Positions 7,758-16,162 of a stretch of DNA of 32,122 nt are shown here, in pieces. Source of the DNA: an uncultured Bacteroidales bacterium (GTDB taxonomy: Bacteria > Bacteroidota > Bacteroidia > Bacteroidales > Muribaculaceae). Both the position numbers and the translations under genes were made by a program. Numbering within the stretch: position 1 is the first letter of the stretch; each line of letters opens with the position of its first letter. Location: assembly GCA_947177325.1 (NCBI GenBank), contig CAMWUH010000003.1:1-32122 (forward strand), in the 5' to 3' direction. The notes beneath the pieces are model-generated. The model was not told where the DNA came from. It saw only the letters and a program-made list of their open reading frames with translations, and searched no databases.

Positions 7758-8203
7758 TATTTTTGGTTAGCCTGACCTTTGGCAAGAAGGTCGCGGATTT
7801 CGGTAAGGAGCACCTCTTCCTTGGTGGGTGCCGGTGGTTCAGCGGGAGCTTCTTCCTCTTTTTTCTTGAATTTTTGGATAAAGCGGATAGCCATGAAGAT
7901 GCAGAAGGCGATGATCAGGAAGTCGATGATGTTTTGGATAAACAAACCGTAGTTGAAGGTAACGGCATCGACAGCTGCGCCGGTAGCTTCGTTGATTTCG
8001 GTTTTTGACCCTTCGCGAAGCATGATGTAGAGGTGGTCGAGTCGCTGACCGCCGGTAGCGAGGCTGATAAGAGGGGTCAAAAGGTCGTTGACCATAGAGG
8101 TGACGATTTTACCGAAGGCACCGCCGATGATCACACCGACTGCCATGTCAACTACATTGCCTTTCATGGCAAAGTCTTTGAAGTCAGAGAGGAATTTTCC
8201 CAT
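7757..8203 (-). CDS. mscL: Large-conductance mechanosensitive channel
   Basis: A 148-residue MscL, a homopentameric inner-membrane pore that opens under extreme tension on osmotic downshock. The N-terminal amphipathic helix and first transmembrane helix are clear (FAMKGNVVDMAVGVIIGGAFGKIVTSMVNDLLTP split over residues 11-45), with the Gly-rich gate MAVGVIIGGAFG. The second helix is FLIIAFCIFMAIRFI, followed by the charged bundle KKFKKKEEE-like tail with Pro and a short acidic end. It is the first gene of the mscL-aroK-ald-rnhA operon and its promoter appears to lie inside the end of the upstream kinase gene. Confidence 0.96.
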   Translation of the reverse strand: MGKFLSDFKDFAMKGNVVDMAVGVIIGGAFGKIVTSMVNDLLTPLISLATGGQRLDHLYIMLREGSKTEINEATGAAVDAVTFNYGLFIQNIIDFLIIAFCIFMAIRFIQKFKKKEEEAPAEPPAPTKEEVLLTEIRDLLAKGQANQK

Positions 8204-8338
8204 GTTGTTTAATAGTTGTTATAGTGGATGAATAATTTTATCGATGAATTCAGTAGGAGCGAGATTAGATGGGTTGCGAGAGCTAATTTGTAGTTGCCTC
8301 TCTGTTAAATAACCAAAAAGATGGCTAAATAGTTTCAA

Positions 8339-8372
8339 CGCTATGCAAAATTTCGTTGGAGCGCTATGCAAA
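8339..8372. repeat. Short direct repeat upstream of mscL
   Basis: CGCTATGCAAA occurs at 8339-8349 and 8362-8372, 23 bp apart. The second copy overlaps the predicted mscL -7 box, so the pair may be a duplicated promoter edge or an operator. Nothing else in the 170-bp gap between the kinase and mscL looks like a gene. Confidence 0.5.
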
Positions 8373-8399
8373 TTTACTGTTTTTTGTCAAGCGATGCAA
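8369..8399 (-). promoter_or_regulatory. Promoter of the mscL operon
   Basis: The minus strand has TAAATTTG (8376-8369) with TTTG (8400-8397) exactly 20 bp upstream. It overlaps the last codons and stop of the kinase gene. The implied leader is about 160 nt. Confidence 0.55.
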
Positions 8400-9042
8400 A
8401 TCTGCGGCGGGCATATTCCACCACTATATCGGCAATATCCTCCATAGGGAGGAGCGAGGTGTCGATCATAAGGTGGTAACTGTCGGGGTGACCCCATCGG
8501 CGGTCGGTATAGAAATTATAGTAGGCGGAGCGGAGTTTGTTGGTTTTTTCGGCCATAGATCGGGCTTTGGAGCGGGAGAGCTCGGGGGTGCGCCCGACGA
8601 TGCGCTCCACGCAGTTGTCGATGGGAGCATAGACAAATACGTTGATCACGCAGGGATGGTCGCGGAGAATGTAGTCAGCCGTGCGCCCTACTATGACGCA
8701 GCTTTGCTGCTCGGCCAGGCGGCGGATTACGTCGCCCTGGGCGTTGTAGATGCGGTCGCCCGAAATCGACGACGGGCCTTGATACCATGAAGATGCCGAC
8801 ATGCCCATATTGAACGACAACACCGACGACAGGAAATTCGGCATCTTTTCATCGTTCTCCTCCACGAAACTCTGGGCCACGCCTGCATCCTTGGCAGCTC
8901 GGCTGAGCAATTCTTTGTCATAGTAGGAGATGCCGAGGCGGTCGGCTATGAGGCGGCCGAGCTGGCGGCCTCCGCTTCCGAATTGTCGGCCTATGGTTAT
9001 CACCAGCGGAGTGGTTGGGGGTTGAGGGTCAGAGTTTTGCAT
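8374..9042 (-). CDS. Cytidylate kinase-like family protein
   Basis: A 222-residue P-loop protein of the cytidylate-kinase-like family (Cytidylate_kin2), related to CMP kinase, which transfers phosphate from ATP to a nucleotide or similar small acceptor. The nucleotide loop is TIGRQFGSGGRQLGRLIA at about residues 16-33; YYDKELL, VIVGRTADYIL and the Arg-rich RIVGRTPELSRSKA region are typical. Such genes are frequent in Bacteroidales beside the main cmk, and the true substrate is not established. The leader region is shared with the divergently transcribed SRP RNA. Confidence 0.85.
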   Translation of the reverse strand: MQNSDPQPPTTPLVITIGRQFGSGGRQLGRLIADRLGISYYDKELLSRAAKDAGVAQSFVEENDEKMPNFLSSVLSFNMGMSASSWYQGPSSISGDRIYNAQGDVIRRLAEQQSCVIVGRTADYILRDHPCVINVFVYAPIDNCVERIVGRTPELSRSKARSMAEKTNKLRSAYYNFYTDRRWGHPDSYHLMIDTSLLPMEDIADIVVEYARRRFASLDKKQ

Positions 9043-9096
9043 GGTTTCTGCGAGAGAGGGGGAGAAGTTGGTAGATGAAAAAATTTGGAAAATATA

Positions 9097-9126
9097 TTGT
9101 AAAGTAAAAAAAAGTTGCTAACTTTG
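9097..9126 (+). promoter_or_regulatory. SRP RNA promoter
   Basis: TTG at 9097-9099 and a perfect -7 box TAACTTTG at 9119-9126 are separated by 19 bp. The predicted start coincides with the first base of the SRP RNA helix near 9132. Confidence 0.75.
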
Positions 9127-9131
9127 CAGTC

Positions 9132-9233
9132 GGGTAAGTCCTACACGGCATGCTCCCCGGAATCCCCCAGGTCTTGACCGAAGCAAGGGTACGGGTCGTA
9201 GCGAGCGCGATGTAGTAAGCTTGCCCTTTTTTT
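9132..9233 (+). ncRNA. ffs: Signal recognition particle RNA (4.5S type)
   Basis: The RNA of the SRP, which binds Ffh and targets nascent membrane and secreted proteins. The diagnostic Ffh-binding element is present around 9168-9190 (CCAGGTCTTGACCGAAGCAAGGG), matching the AGGTC...GAAGCA pattern of bacterial SRP RNA. The ends pair: GGGTAAG near 9132-9138 with CTTGCCC at 9220-9226, and CCTACA with TGTAG, making one long hairpin. A T run (9227-9233) ends it. Size is about 95 nt. Confidence 0.88.
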
Positions 9234-9239
9234 GTGCCC

Positions 9240-9917
9240 TTACTTTTCGCCGGTGATGTCTTTGACTTGGTCAGGGTTGACGTCTTGAATCATGCGTTGA
9301 GCGCCTGAGTGATTCTGAGTGCTCTCAGAGGGTTGTCGGGCCGGTGTTTCGCCGGCTTTTTTCATTTGGCGTTTATAGTGTGAGCATATAATCATTTCGA
9401 GCAGCGAGGTAACTACAAACACCACCATGCCTATGCCGGTCACGATAAGTGCAACGTTGGCCGAGCCTTCTCTAAGCGAGCCGACGAAAAACAGCGCAAT
9501 GCCGGCCACGATGAGGGCCAACGGGCAGATGAATGACCACAAGGGGAATTTAACAGGGTGTAATCCGCTGGCCATCATATAGATGTGGTAAATGCCCCCT
9601 ACGAACAGCGATATTGCAAACACGTAGATAAACAACGGGCGGAAAGTCTCCGGCACAATCACCATGGCGCCCCCTAAAATCACGGCGGCAACGCTCGTAA
9701 TCCACCCGACGGTTTTTGCAATCACGCCCGGCTGATGCTCTTTGTGGCGCGTAGAGGTCAGGGAGAAGAAGTTGACGATAGCGGTGGCCAGAAAGGCAAC
9801 CCCGGTGATGAGGATGATTGAGTGGACTGCTTCGGGACGGCGAGAAGTGGCTATGATAACCACCCCGGCAATCAGTATGATAAGGTTGATGATGAAGGCA
9901 AAGCGTTTGTTTTGCAT
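9240..9917 (-). CDS. HdeD/DUF308-family membrane protein
   Basis: A 225-residue inner-membrane protein with about six hydrophobic helices in residues 5-170 arranged as repeated pairs, typical of the HdeD (DUF308) family. HdeD in E. coli is linked to acid resistance at high cell density; function in Bacteroidales is not established. The last 50 residues (after IICSHYKRQMKKAGE) are polar and probably cytoplasmic. It faces the SRP RNA tail to tail. A good promoter lies 43 bp upstream of the start. Confidence 0.75.
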   Translation of the reverse strand: MQNKRFAFIINLIILIAGVVIIATSRRPEAVHSIILITGVAFLATAIVNFFSLTSTRHKEHQPGVIAKTVGWITSVAAVILGGAMVIVPETFRPLFIYVFAISLFVGGIYHIYMMASGLHPVKFPLWSFICPLALIVAGIALFFVGSLREGSANVALIVTGIGMVVFVVTSLLEMIICSHYKRQMKKAGETPARQPSESTQNHSGAQRMIQDVNPDQVKDITGEK

Positions 9918-9959
9918 AGCTGTATTCAGGTTATTATTGATAAGTATTTATCAGTTTAA

Positions 9960-9988
9960 CAAAGTTACAGAAAATAAATTATTTTCAA
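9960..9988 (-). promoter_or_regulatory. Promoter of the HdeD-like gene
   Basis: The minus strand has TTG (9988-9986), 18 bp, then TAACTTTG (9967-9960). A near-palindrome with arms TGATAA and TTATCA at 9938-9953 lies just downstream of the start and could be an operator. Confidence 0.6.
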
Positions 9989-10004
9989 AAGGTAGAGGCG
10001 ATTT

Positions 10005-11336
10005 TTATTTCGCCGATGGAGTTGCGGGAGCAGCTTCGCCCACTTGGCGTGGACCTTCAGCTTGGGCAATTTCAATGTTGCCGTGGAATGTAGAGTTGAA
10101 TATCCTCAAGCCGAATTTAGGCGCGGTGGCGGCGATATGCTCGAATATTTGCGAGCGAATAGCCTCGTAGGCGAGCCATTCGGTGGTGTTGGTGAAGCAG
10201 TAAATATCGAGCGGAGTACCGTAGTTGTCGGGGTTCATCAGGCGCACGATGATATTGTTGTCGTTGGAGATTTTGGGATGAGCCAAAAGATATTGACACA
10301 TATAGGCGCGAAACAGGCCGAGGTTGGTGTCGATTGTACCGTTGACCGGAGCCACACCGCCGTTGAACACATTGCCTTGACCGTCGGCGAGAGCTTTGCG
10401 TCGGTTGGCTATGTAGGTGTTCATTTCGGGATAGGTGGCACCCACGGCATTGAGCAATTCTTCAGAGGCTTCGACAATAGAGGTGTTGTCGATGATAACG
10501 GAGCGGTCGATTTGGCGCACGCCAGACTCGCTCATGCCTCGCCAGTTCTGGAATGATGTGGAAACGAGAGTGTAGGGGGGGACCATGACGATGGTGTTGT
10601 CCCAGTTTTGAACTTTCACAACCGATAGAGATACGTCGACAACCACACCGTTGGCAATCGTAGAGGGCACTACAATCCAGTCACCTACACGAAGCATGTC
10701 GTTGCTCGACATTTGAATTCCGGCCACGAAGCCTAATATCGAGTCTTTGAAAATCAACATCAACGCGGCAGCAAAGGCGCCCAGGCCGGCTAACAGTGCC
10801 ATCGGCGATTTGCCGATAAGAATCGATGCCGCAATGATAATGAGAATGGCCCATACAACGCCTTTGATGATGTTGGCCACACCCTTGAGCGGATGGTTCT
10901 CCTTGTTGGCCTTGCGGTCGTAGTTGCTCCAGATGAAGGTGATGATGGCCGACAGGCCTATGCCAAACATTATGACAGTGTAAACACCAACTATCTTGGT
11001 GATATAGTGGAGGGTACGGGAGCCGCTTTCAAATGCAAACGGCACGAGGGCCAAAAACACCAGCGGGGGGATGATGTGGGAGCACTTTGTCAGCGTGTGT
11101 TGCTGCAGAAGCAACTTGCCGAACTCGCTCTTGCGCAACCCGACAATTTTTTTTGCTGCAAACAATATGCCCAATCTGATGAGCCAGCCGATTAATATGG
11201 CGACGGCTACGATAACTATAATGTAGATAATTTCCTCAATGCGTGGGTCGTGTTTTAGACCGAGTGAATCGAGGAAACCGGTTATAGTGTTCAAAATCCA
11301 TTGAGCCACTTGGTGGGTAGGTATTGCTGCTATCAT
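10005..11336 (-). CDS. MscS-family mechanosensitive channel, YbdG-like
   Basis: A 443-residue small-conductance mechanosensitive channel. About five transmembrane helices lie within residues 30-200; the last, AGLGAFAAALMLIFKDSILGFVAGIQ, is the Gly/Ala-rich pore helix of MscS proteins, followed by the beta domain (VGDWIVVPSTIANGVVVDVSLSVVKVQNWDNTIVMVP). The long C-terminal soluble part and the QNWRGMSESGVRQIDRSV segment match the YbdG/MscM subgroup rather than short MscS. It would release solutes at moderate tension, complementing MscL encoded 2 kb away. The last 25 residues are Ala/Pro-rich. Confidence 0.9.
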   Translation of the reverse strand: MIAAIPTHQVAQWILNTITGFLDSLGLKHDPRIEEIIYIIVIVAVAILIGWLIRLGILFAAKKIVGLRKSEFGKLLLQQHTLTKCSHIIPPLVFLALVPFAFESGSRTLHYITKIVGVYTVIMFGIGLSAIITFIWSNYDRKANKENHPLKGVANIIKGVVWAILIIIAASILIGKSPMALLAGLGAFAAALMLIFKDSILGFVAGIQMSSNDMLRVGDWIVVPSTIANGVVVDVSLSVVKVQNWDNTIVMVPPYTLVSTSFQNWRGMSESGVRQIDRSVIIDNTSIVEASEELLNAVGATYPEMNTYIANRRKALADGQGNVFNGGVAPVNGTIDTNLGLFRAYMCQYLLAHPKISNDNNIIVRLMNPDNYGTPLDIYCFTNTTEWLAYEAIRSQIFEHIAATAPKFGLRIFNSTFHGNIEIAQAEGPRQVGEAAPATPSAK

Positions 11337-11416
11337 AAATAAAGAGTTGATTGACGTGAGAAAAATATGGTAGAGAAAGCTGGATTAAAGCCCCTGTTTA
11401 ACGGGCCCGCCGGAGA

Positions 11417-11881
11417 TTATTTGACCGGGGGCTTCTTGGGCGAGCGCGAAATGGCAATGGGTAGCCGACCCAAGTTAGAGTAGATTGATTGCACTTCGGT
11501 TGAGGTAACCTTGGGGTCGAGGCCACGCTCGGCAATGACTTGACTGACGGCGGCGGCATAGTCGTTGCGATGGAGAGAGTTAAGCTCGGTCCAGTTAACT
11601 CCGGCTAAGTTTTTTGCCAATGCCTCATCATAGGGGAGTTTGCCACGAACCATCAGCAGCGCAATGACCGGATAGCCGGGATAGCCTTGCCAATAAGTGG
11701 CGTTGTCGTTGGAGGAATAAGTGCTGACATCCCAGCTGAGGTCGTAGGTGCGGGTGCCGTCAGAAGAAGTTACTTTGGCGTAGCCTTCAGAGCGCTGAGG
11801 GTCGCCGTCGACAATGACGCGGCCATCGGCTACGGCGGTCAGTGCTTCATAAATTTTTTCGATGGGAGGGAGACGTTTCAT
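11417..11881 (-). CDS. Uncharacterised 154-residue protein
   Basis: I do not recognise this family. The frame opens at 11980 but the extra 33 residues are hydrophobic/AT-rich and out of character, so I place the start at the internal Met MKRLPPIEKIYEAL (11881). The protein is soluble, with a central stretch rich in Tyr, Asp and Trp (TYDLSWDVSTYSSNDNATYW) and the conserved-looking GYPGYPVIALLMVRGKLPYDEA, followed by helices. There is no signal peptide and no known motif. It lies 80 bp upstream of the MscS-like gene in the same direction and diverges from the glycosyltransferase pair. Confidence 0.65.
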   Translation of the reverse strand: MKRLPPIEKIYEALTAVADGRVIVDGDPQRSEGYAKVTSSDGTRTYDLSWDVSTYSSNDNATYWQGYPGYPVIALLMVRGKLPYDEALAKNLAGVNWTELNSLHRNDYAAAVSQVIAERGLDPKVTSTEVQSIYSNLGRLPIAISRSPKKPPVK

Positions 11882-12012
11882 CGTGTGGAATTTTTGCGGT
11901 TTTATAATTTTAACATTAAAGAGGCTATGAAAGTTGGAGACAATGATAAAAGAAATGAAAAAAATTAGTAAATTAGCCACGAATAACGCGAAAAGCCGCC
12001 AACAGGATACCC

Positions 12013-12795
12013 ATGGAAAAAATCACAGCCATCATTCTCGCCCTTAACGAAGAAGCCCGCATAGCATCGGCCATAGAGTCGGTTCGCCCCATAGCCGATG
12101 AAATCATCGTTGTCGACAGCCTGTCGACCGACGCCACCGTAGAAATAGCCGGCCGGATGGGTTGCCGGGTTGAGAGCCGCAAGTTTACGGGCTTCGGTGC
12201 TCAACGGCAATATGCCACTTCGCTCGCCCGCAATCGCTACGTTATGTTTATCGACGCTGATGAAATCGTTACGCCGGCGCTTCAAGAGTCAATCAAAAAG
12301 CTGTTTGCCGACAAGCCGGCCCATCGCGTCTATTCAATTTCGCGCCTCAACTTTTTCTGCCAGTCACCGGTGAAGCATTGTGGCTGGTGGCCCGACAATC
12401 AGGTAAGGCTTTTCGATAAACGATATGCCACATGGAACTTCCACAACATTGGGGAGCGAGTGATTTTCCCTGACACCGTTACCCCCTTTCAGGTCGACGG
12501 AGAGATAGTGCACCATCGTTGCGCCACTCCCGAGGAATATCGCGACAAGCTGTTTCTGCAAGCTGAAATAGCGGCGCCGGCCATAGCTGTGAAATATCCG
12601 TCAATTCATCCGTTAAAGCCCTCATGGCGATGGCTTGTCAGCTATTTGAAAACGCTAATCGCTGAAGGCGGACTGCTCGAAGGGGGAGTAGGGAGAAAAA
12701 TTGCCTCTATTCAAGCCGGGGCCGAGCGGCACAAATGGGCTCGTGCGCGCCAGACACAACGTAACTTTTCCGTTTCCAATCATCAAGAGCAATGA
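12013..12795 (+). CDS. Glycosyltransferase family 2, LPS-core/WaaE-like
   Basis: A 260-residue GT2 enzyme of the KdtX/WaaE type, which adds sugars from nucleotide-sugar donors to lipopolysaccharide or other surface glycans at the cytoplasmic membrane face. The GT-A start ITAIILALNEEARIASAIES, the VVDSLSTDAT nucleotide-binding turn and the metal-binding FIDADE motif (about residues 79-84) are present; WWPDNQVRLFDKRYATW and the His-rich VHHRCATPEEY region match the WaaE-like subgroup. The end overlaps the next gene by ATGA, so the two glycosyltransferases are co-translated. Confidence 0.88.
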   Translation: MEKITAIILALNEEARIASAIESVRPIADEIIVVDSLSTDATVEIAGRMGCRVESRKFTGFGAQRQYATSLARNRYVMFIDADEIVTPALQESIKKLFADKPAHRVYSISRLNFFCQSPVKHCGWWPDNQVRLFDKRYATWNFHNIGERVIFPDTVTPFQVDGEIVHHRCATPEEYRDKLFLQAEIAAPAIAVKYPSIHPLKPSWRWLVSYLKTLIAEGGLLEGGVGRKIASIQAGAERHKWARARQTQRNFSVSNHQEQ

Positions 12796-13559
12796 ACGCA
12801 ATGGCAAAGAAGAATGCAGAAATACCGAAAATCATCCACCTCTGCTGGTTTAGCGGACAACCGTTTCCGGTTGAAATCAAATGGTGTCTGGAAAGTTGGG
12901 GCCGCATGCTGCCCGACTATGAAATACGCCTGTGGACAGCACGCGATGCCCGCGCCATCGGCTATCAGTATATCGACCAGGCCCTTGATGCCGGCAAATG
13001 GGCTTTTGCGGCTGATGCCGTCAGATTTTATGCCGTAATGACAGAGGGGGGATGGTATATGGACGCCGACATTCTGCTTCTTAACCCAATTCCCGCTATT
13101 TTCCCCGACAGCTCTTTCCTGGGTTTTAACGAAACGATGCCCTCCGGCATAAATATGCAAGCAGCCATTTTTGCCGGGAAGCCGGGTAATGAGTTCTGCC
13201 GCCGCATGGCCACTCACTACGAAACAGTGCCGTTTATCACTCGCGACGGGCAGCAAAATCTCGTACAAGCCACTACGCTGATGACCGACCTGGCCACGCT
13301 GATGGGTTGGGAGCCGTGGGAGCAAGTGCAAACTATCGCCGGCGACTCCACCATTCTGCCGGGTCTTTACGTGACGCCTGCCTCGAAAGGGGTAGAGCGG
13401 CGTCATGAAGCCTTCGCCCGCCACATTGTTTACGGTTCGTGGCAACCGCGTAAATTCTTCCCTAAGATGCAACGCGCAGTCAAGCATTTCTTTGCCTGGG
13501 TGCGTTACCAACTGGTCCATCTCTCCCATCCCGCCAAGCTCCCTCCTTTAGGGAAATAA
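12792..13559 (+). CDS. Glycosyltransferase family 32-like (Gly_transf_sug)
   Basis: A 255-residue enzyme of the GT32/OCH1-like group often found in capsule and O-antigen loci. Motifs are IPKIIHLCWFSG at the start, SWGRMLPDYEIRLW, and FAADAVRFYAVMTEGGWYMDADI, in which the DxD motif (MDAD) binds metal and nucleotide sugar. The start at 12792 overlaps the previous stop; an alternative ATG is three codons later. It ends 11 bp from the convergent phage-like cluster. Confidence 0.87.
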   Translation: MNAMAKKNAEIPKIIHLCWFSGQPFPVEIKWCLESWGRMLPDYEIRLWTARDARAIGYQYIDQALDAGKWAFAADAVRFYAVMTEGGWYMDADILLLNPIPAIFPDSSFLGFNETMPSGINMQAAIFAGKPGNEFCRRMATHYETVPFITRDGQQNLVQATTLMTDLATLMGWEPWEQVQTIAGDSTILPGLYVTPASKGVERRHEAFARHIVYGSWQPRKFFPKMQRAVKHFFAWVRYQLVHLSHPAKLPPLGK

Positions 13560-13568
13560 CTCGGCGGG
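13530..13568. repeat. Nested inverted repeat between convergent genes
   Basis: CCCGCC (13530-13535) pairs with GGCGGG (13563-13568), and inside it TCCCT (13540-13544) pairs with AGGGA (13550-13554). It spans the glycosyltransferase stop and reaches nearly to the stop of the 158-residue gene. It could terminate both strands, though neither side has a T run. Confidence 0.4.
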
Positions 13569-13570
13569 TC

Positions 13571-14047
13571 TTAGTAGCCGGGTGTCAGGCGCAGTAGTTT
13601 GGCAGCTTTGACATTGGCTTCGGCAAATAGGTCGTGGGTGTTTTCCACGGCTGAGTCGGCACGGATGTTGTAGCAGTTGGCGACATTGACATCAATCGGC
13701 ACCCAAATTGAGGAGAGAACGGAGTAAACAATCGCTTCTTCAATGCTTTTGCGTACCATCGTAGCCGTTACGGCCGGCAGCAGGGAGGACATTTCAATGT
13801 TTAGCTTAATCAAGTCGGAGGCAGAATCGGGCGGAGAGTCAAGCCCGGAATCGACCGAAACGATAGGGGCGAGCCGGGCAGCTACTGTGGCGGCAGCTGA
13901 GGAAATCAGTGGACATAGCCCGCGGGAATTGTCGGCCGAGAGTTGATGCTCGGGATTTGTTTTCTCGTCGAGAAGTTTGCGGAAAGCCGAAAGAGCGGCT
14001 ATCAGGTCGATAATGCGAGCGGTTGAAAGAGAAATAGTTGTTGTCAT
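13571..14047 (-). CDS. Unknown protein of the phage-like packaging cluster, 158 aa
   Basis: Not recognised. It is the last gene of the minus-strand cluster led by the terminase. The sequence is helical, rich in Ala, Ser and Leu, with a Ser/Asp/Pro low-complexity linker at about residues 66-80 (SVDSGLDSPPDSASD). There is no signal peptide or membrane helix. Position downstream of the portal is where phages keep small head-completion or tail-connector proteins, but no motif supports a specific role. It may share a transcript with the 165-residue gene 90 bp upstream. Confidence 0.6.
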   Translation of the reverse strand: MTTTISLSTARIIDLIAALSAFRKLLDEKTNPEHQLSADNSRGLCPLISSAAATVAARLAPIVSVDSGLDSPPDSASDLIKLNIEMSSLLPAVTATMVRKSIEEAIVYSVLSSIWVPIDVNVANCYNIRADSAVENTHDLFAEANVKAAKLLRLTPGY

Positions 14048-14137
14048 AGTTAAGTGAATTAAATTAAATTATAAGAGTTAGTAAATACGGATTAAGAAGT
14101 AGAGAGGGGGGAGAGAGCCGGCGAGGTCAGGCGCATG

Positions 14138-14635
14138 TTAGAGCAGGCGGCGCGAGCGTCGACGGGTGGTACGCCTGAGTCGACGGCCGGAATGGTATCG
14201 AGCCTGCAGAAGCAGCTTCCATGAATAGGATGGCGAAATGAAAAAAGAAGATGCGCCCCCTTCGGCCATCACACGAGTGACGGCTTCGCTAATGGTAATA
14301 TTACCTACAAAAGTTTGGGTAGCCATAGCCCGCCGGGCCAATTCCTCAATCATGGCTTGGCGCGAATGGCGGTTGGCGGAGTAAGTGATGTGGCCTGCGT
14401 GCTCCCATTGGCGTATCATGGCGGTGACGCGGTTGCGCGCATAGATCCAGGTGACGTAGTAAGCCGGGGCTTCGCTTTGGGCTGTTAGCAGAGCTATCTG
14501 CTTGAGTGAGGCAAGATTGTCGCACTCAAGGCAGTAGCTGATGCGGCGCTGAAACATTCGAGCGAAATCTTTCAGTCGGGCCGCTTGTGAATCACGGGCT
14601 GTGGGCTTCGGCCTACCCTTTAAAGTGGAAGTCAT
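14138..14635 (-). CDS. Unknown basic protein of the phage-like cluster, 165 aa
   Basis: Not recognised. The N-terminal half is helical and basic; the middle contains TISEAVTRVMAEGG; the C-terminus is an arginine-rich tail (GRRLRRTTRRRSRRLL) that could bind DNA or RNA. Terminase small subunits are small DNA-binding proteins but normally precede the large subunit, so that is only one option. A separate -7 box (TATCTTTG, 14681-14674) lies upstream, so it may be expressed independently of the portal gene 94 bp before it. Confidence 0.6.
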   Translation of the reverse strand: MTSTLKGRPKPTARDSQAARLKDFARMFQRRISYCLECDNLASLKQIALLTAQSEAPAYYVTWIYARNRVTAMIRQWEHAGHITYSANRHSRQAMIEELARRAMATQTFVGNITISEAVTRVMAEGGASSFFISPSYSWKLLLQARYHSGRRLRRTTRRRSRRLL

Positions 14636-14673
14636 AGGTTGGTTGATTTTAGTTGTTCATAGGTTTTACATTG

Positions 14674-14681
14674 CAAAGATA
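14674..14681 (-). promoter_or_regulatory. -7 promoter box before the 165-aa gene
   Basis: TATCTTTG on the minus strand fits TAnnTTTG, 38 bp upstream of the ATG. The nearest TTG (14699-14697) is only 15 bp away, so the promoter is weaker than others here. The 24-bp shared element is absent. Confidence 0.4.
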
Positions 14682-14729
14682 ATATCAAGGGTGGGCCAAA
14701 ACGCTGCACAGCGAGCAAAAAAATTGCGG

Positions 14730-16157
14730 TTATGTGGTAAAAATACCGCCAATTTTACCCGAGAGGTTGAGCATCAGCTCATTACGCTGCGATCGGAGAT
14801 GCTGAAAAGTTTTCAGAATGTCGTTGATGGTGATGGTGGCGTTGCGCACCTCGGCTTCGTAGCGTTCGATGCCAACGTTACCGCCACCGCCGGTTTTCCC
14901 CATCAGCGCCTGGCTTACGCCCGAAACGTCCTCAAACATTTTCAGCTGCACAGCCAGCAACTCTTTGGCTATGGCATCGCCTCCCGATGAGCACACCTGA
15001 TGCGGCTCGGCCACAGCAGTTGAGCCGGCGTAGGGGATTACGGCGTCGGGAGCTGACCACATGCGGCTGATATCGTCCCACTCAATTCCCTCAACCTTTT
15101 GCTTCACGGGGAAAAGCAAAGCACCCTTAGCCGAAGACCCCATGATATGGTCAATGAGAGTGATGAGCCGGTTGATTTGAATCTGCTGGTCAATGACATC
15201 CTCAACGAGCGAGTGTACCTCGCCGTCGATAAGCGGGTAGAGCTTGACGACAAAGGGATGGCGAGAGGCAGTTGAGCCGGCGAGCAAAGTGCCGTCGGGA
15301 GCGAGCCACCGGCAGCGCCAAAGCGAGCTGAACTTAGTGGTCAGCTTTATTTCGGCCTCACCTTTGCGGCGGCGCTGACGGTTGAGTTTGATGATTTGAT
15401 TGCGGGTGTCGGCATTGATTTCGGCCGTGGTGGCGTTGACCGGGTCGTGGGCTACCGTGACCGGCATCACCTCCAAAGTCCACACCTCCACCACCCGGCA
15501 ACGGCCCGAAGGAGCGCGGTCAAAGCAGGCATCATCAGGCTCAGAGGCCAGTGGAGAAACGGCGCCCCACCTTTGAGGCTGCTGATAAATTGCGCTCAGG
15601 CGCGTTGCCAAAGCCGGATTGTCAGAGGCAAATCGCATAATGAGCTCGGTGAAGCTCATGTCGTGGAGCATGCCTATCAATTCAATATCCCAGCCGCGGG
15701 GGTCGGTTATGGAGTTGATGAAAAATTTGTCGGGAGCCACATTGTCGACCCACACCCCGGCCCCGTGATGACGGCGTTCGGCAGAGATTTTCTGAATAGC
15801 GCAGCCTGAAATCAAAAACTCTTCGAGATTGCGGGCGTCGAGTTCCTCCAGGTTATTGAGTTGTGAAAGACGGGCAAGCATGGGGTCGGTTATGGGGTTA
15901 TCCTCTTCTAATACACGAAATCGGCCCACGATGCTTTTAATCAGTCGGCGTATGAGATTGTTGGACATCGGGCGGCGACCCCGGCGCAGCTCATGGTCGC
16001 GTTCGGTCATAATCTCGCCTGAGGATGTTTTGATGATATCGCTCCATTGATTGCCGTAGGTAAAGCGTTTGTAGCGCAAGCGACGCGAGCGCAAGTCGGC
16101 GCCGGCGTTCCATGCCCGGCGCGCTTCGCCGAGCAGGCGTAAATCAGTTGAAATCAT
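14730..16157 (-). CDS. Phage portal protein
   Basis: A 475-residue protein with features of tailed-phage portals, the dodecameric ring at the capsid vertex through which DNA is pumped. Supporting stretches are RYKRFTYGNQWSD near the N-terminus (the YGxQW signature of P22-like portals), MSNNLIRRLIKSIVGRFR, and near the C-terminus LKMFEDVSGVSQALMGKTG followed by GIERYEAEVRNATITINDIL, matching the portal region in which a GxxxxLxG loop precedes long clip/stem helices. It is intact and of usual length. It follows the terminase with one small gene between. No capsid or protease gene follows, contrary to normal phage order. Confidence 0.8.
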   Translation of the reverse strand: MISTDLRLLGEARRAWNAGADLRSRRLRYKRFTYGNQWSDIIKTSSGEIMTERDHELRRGRRPMSNNLIRRLIKSIVGRFRVLEEDNPITDPMLARLSQLNNLEELDARNLEEFLISGCAIQKISAERRHHGAGVWVDNVAPDKFFINSITDPRGWDIELIGMLHDMSFTELIMRFASDNPALATRLSAIYQQPQRWGAVSPLASEPDDACFDRAPSGRCRVVEVWTLEVMPVTVAHDPVNATTAEINADTRNQIIKLNRQRRRKGEAEIKLTTKFSSLWRCRWLAPDGTLLAGSTASRHPFVVKLYPLIDGEVHSLVEDVIDQQIQINRLITLIDHIMGSSAKGALLFPVKQKVEGIEWDDISRMWSAPDAVIPYAGSTAVAEPHQVCSSGGDAIAKELLAVQLKMFEDVSGVSQALMGKTGGGGNVGIERYEAEVRNATITINDILKTFQHLRSQRNELMLNLSGKIGGIFTT

Positions 16158-16162
16158 AATAG

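Noticed and set aside
11943-12047. Short plus-strand frame starting MIKEMKKISK before the GT2 gene
   Set aside because: It overlaps the glycosyltransferase start out of frame and has no supporting features.
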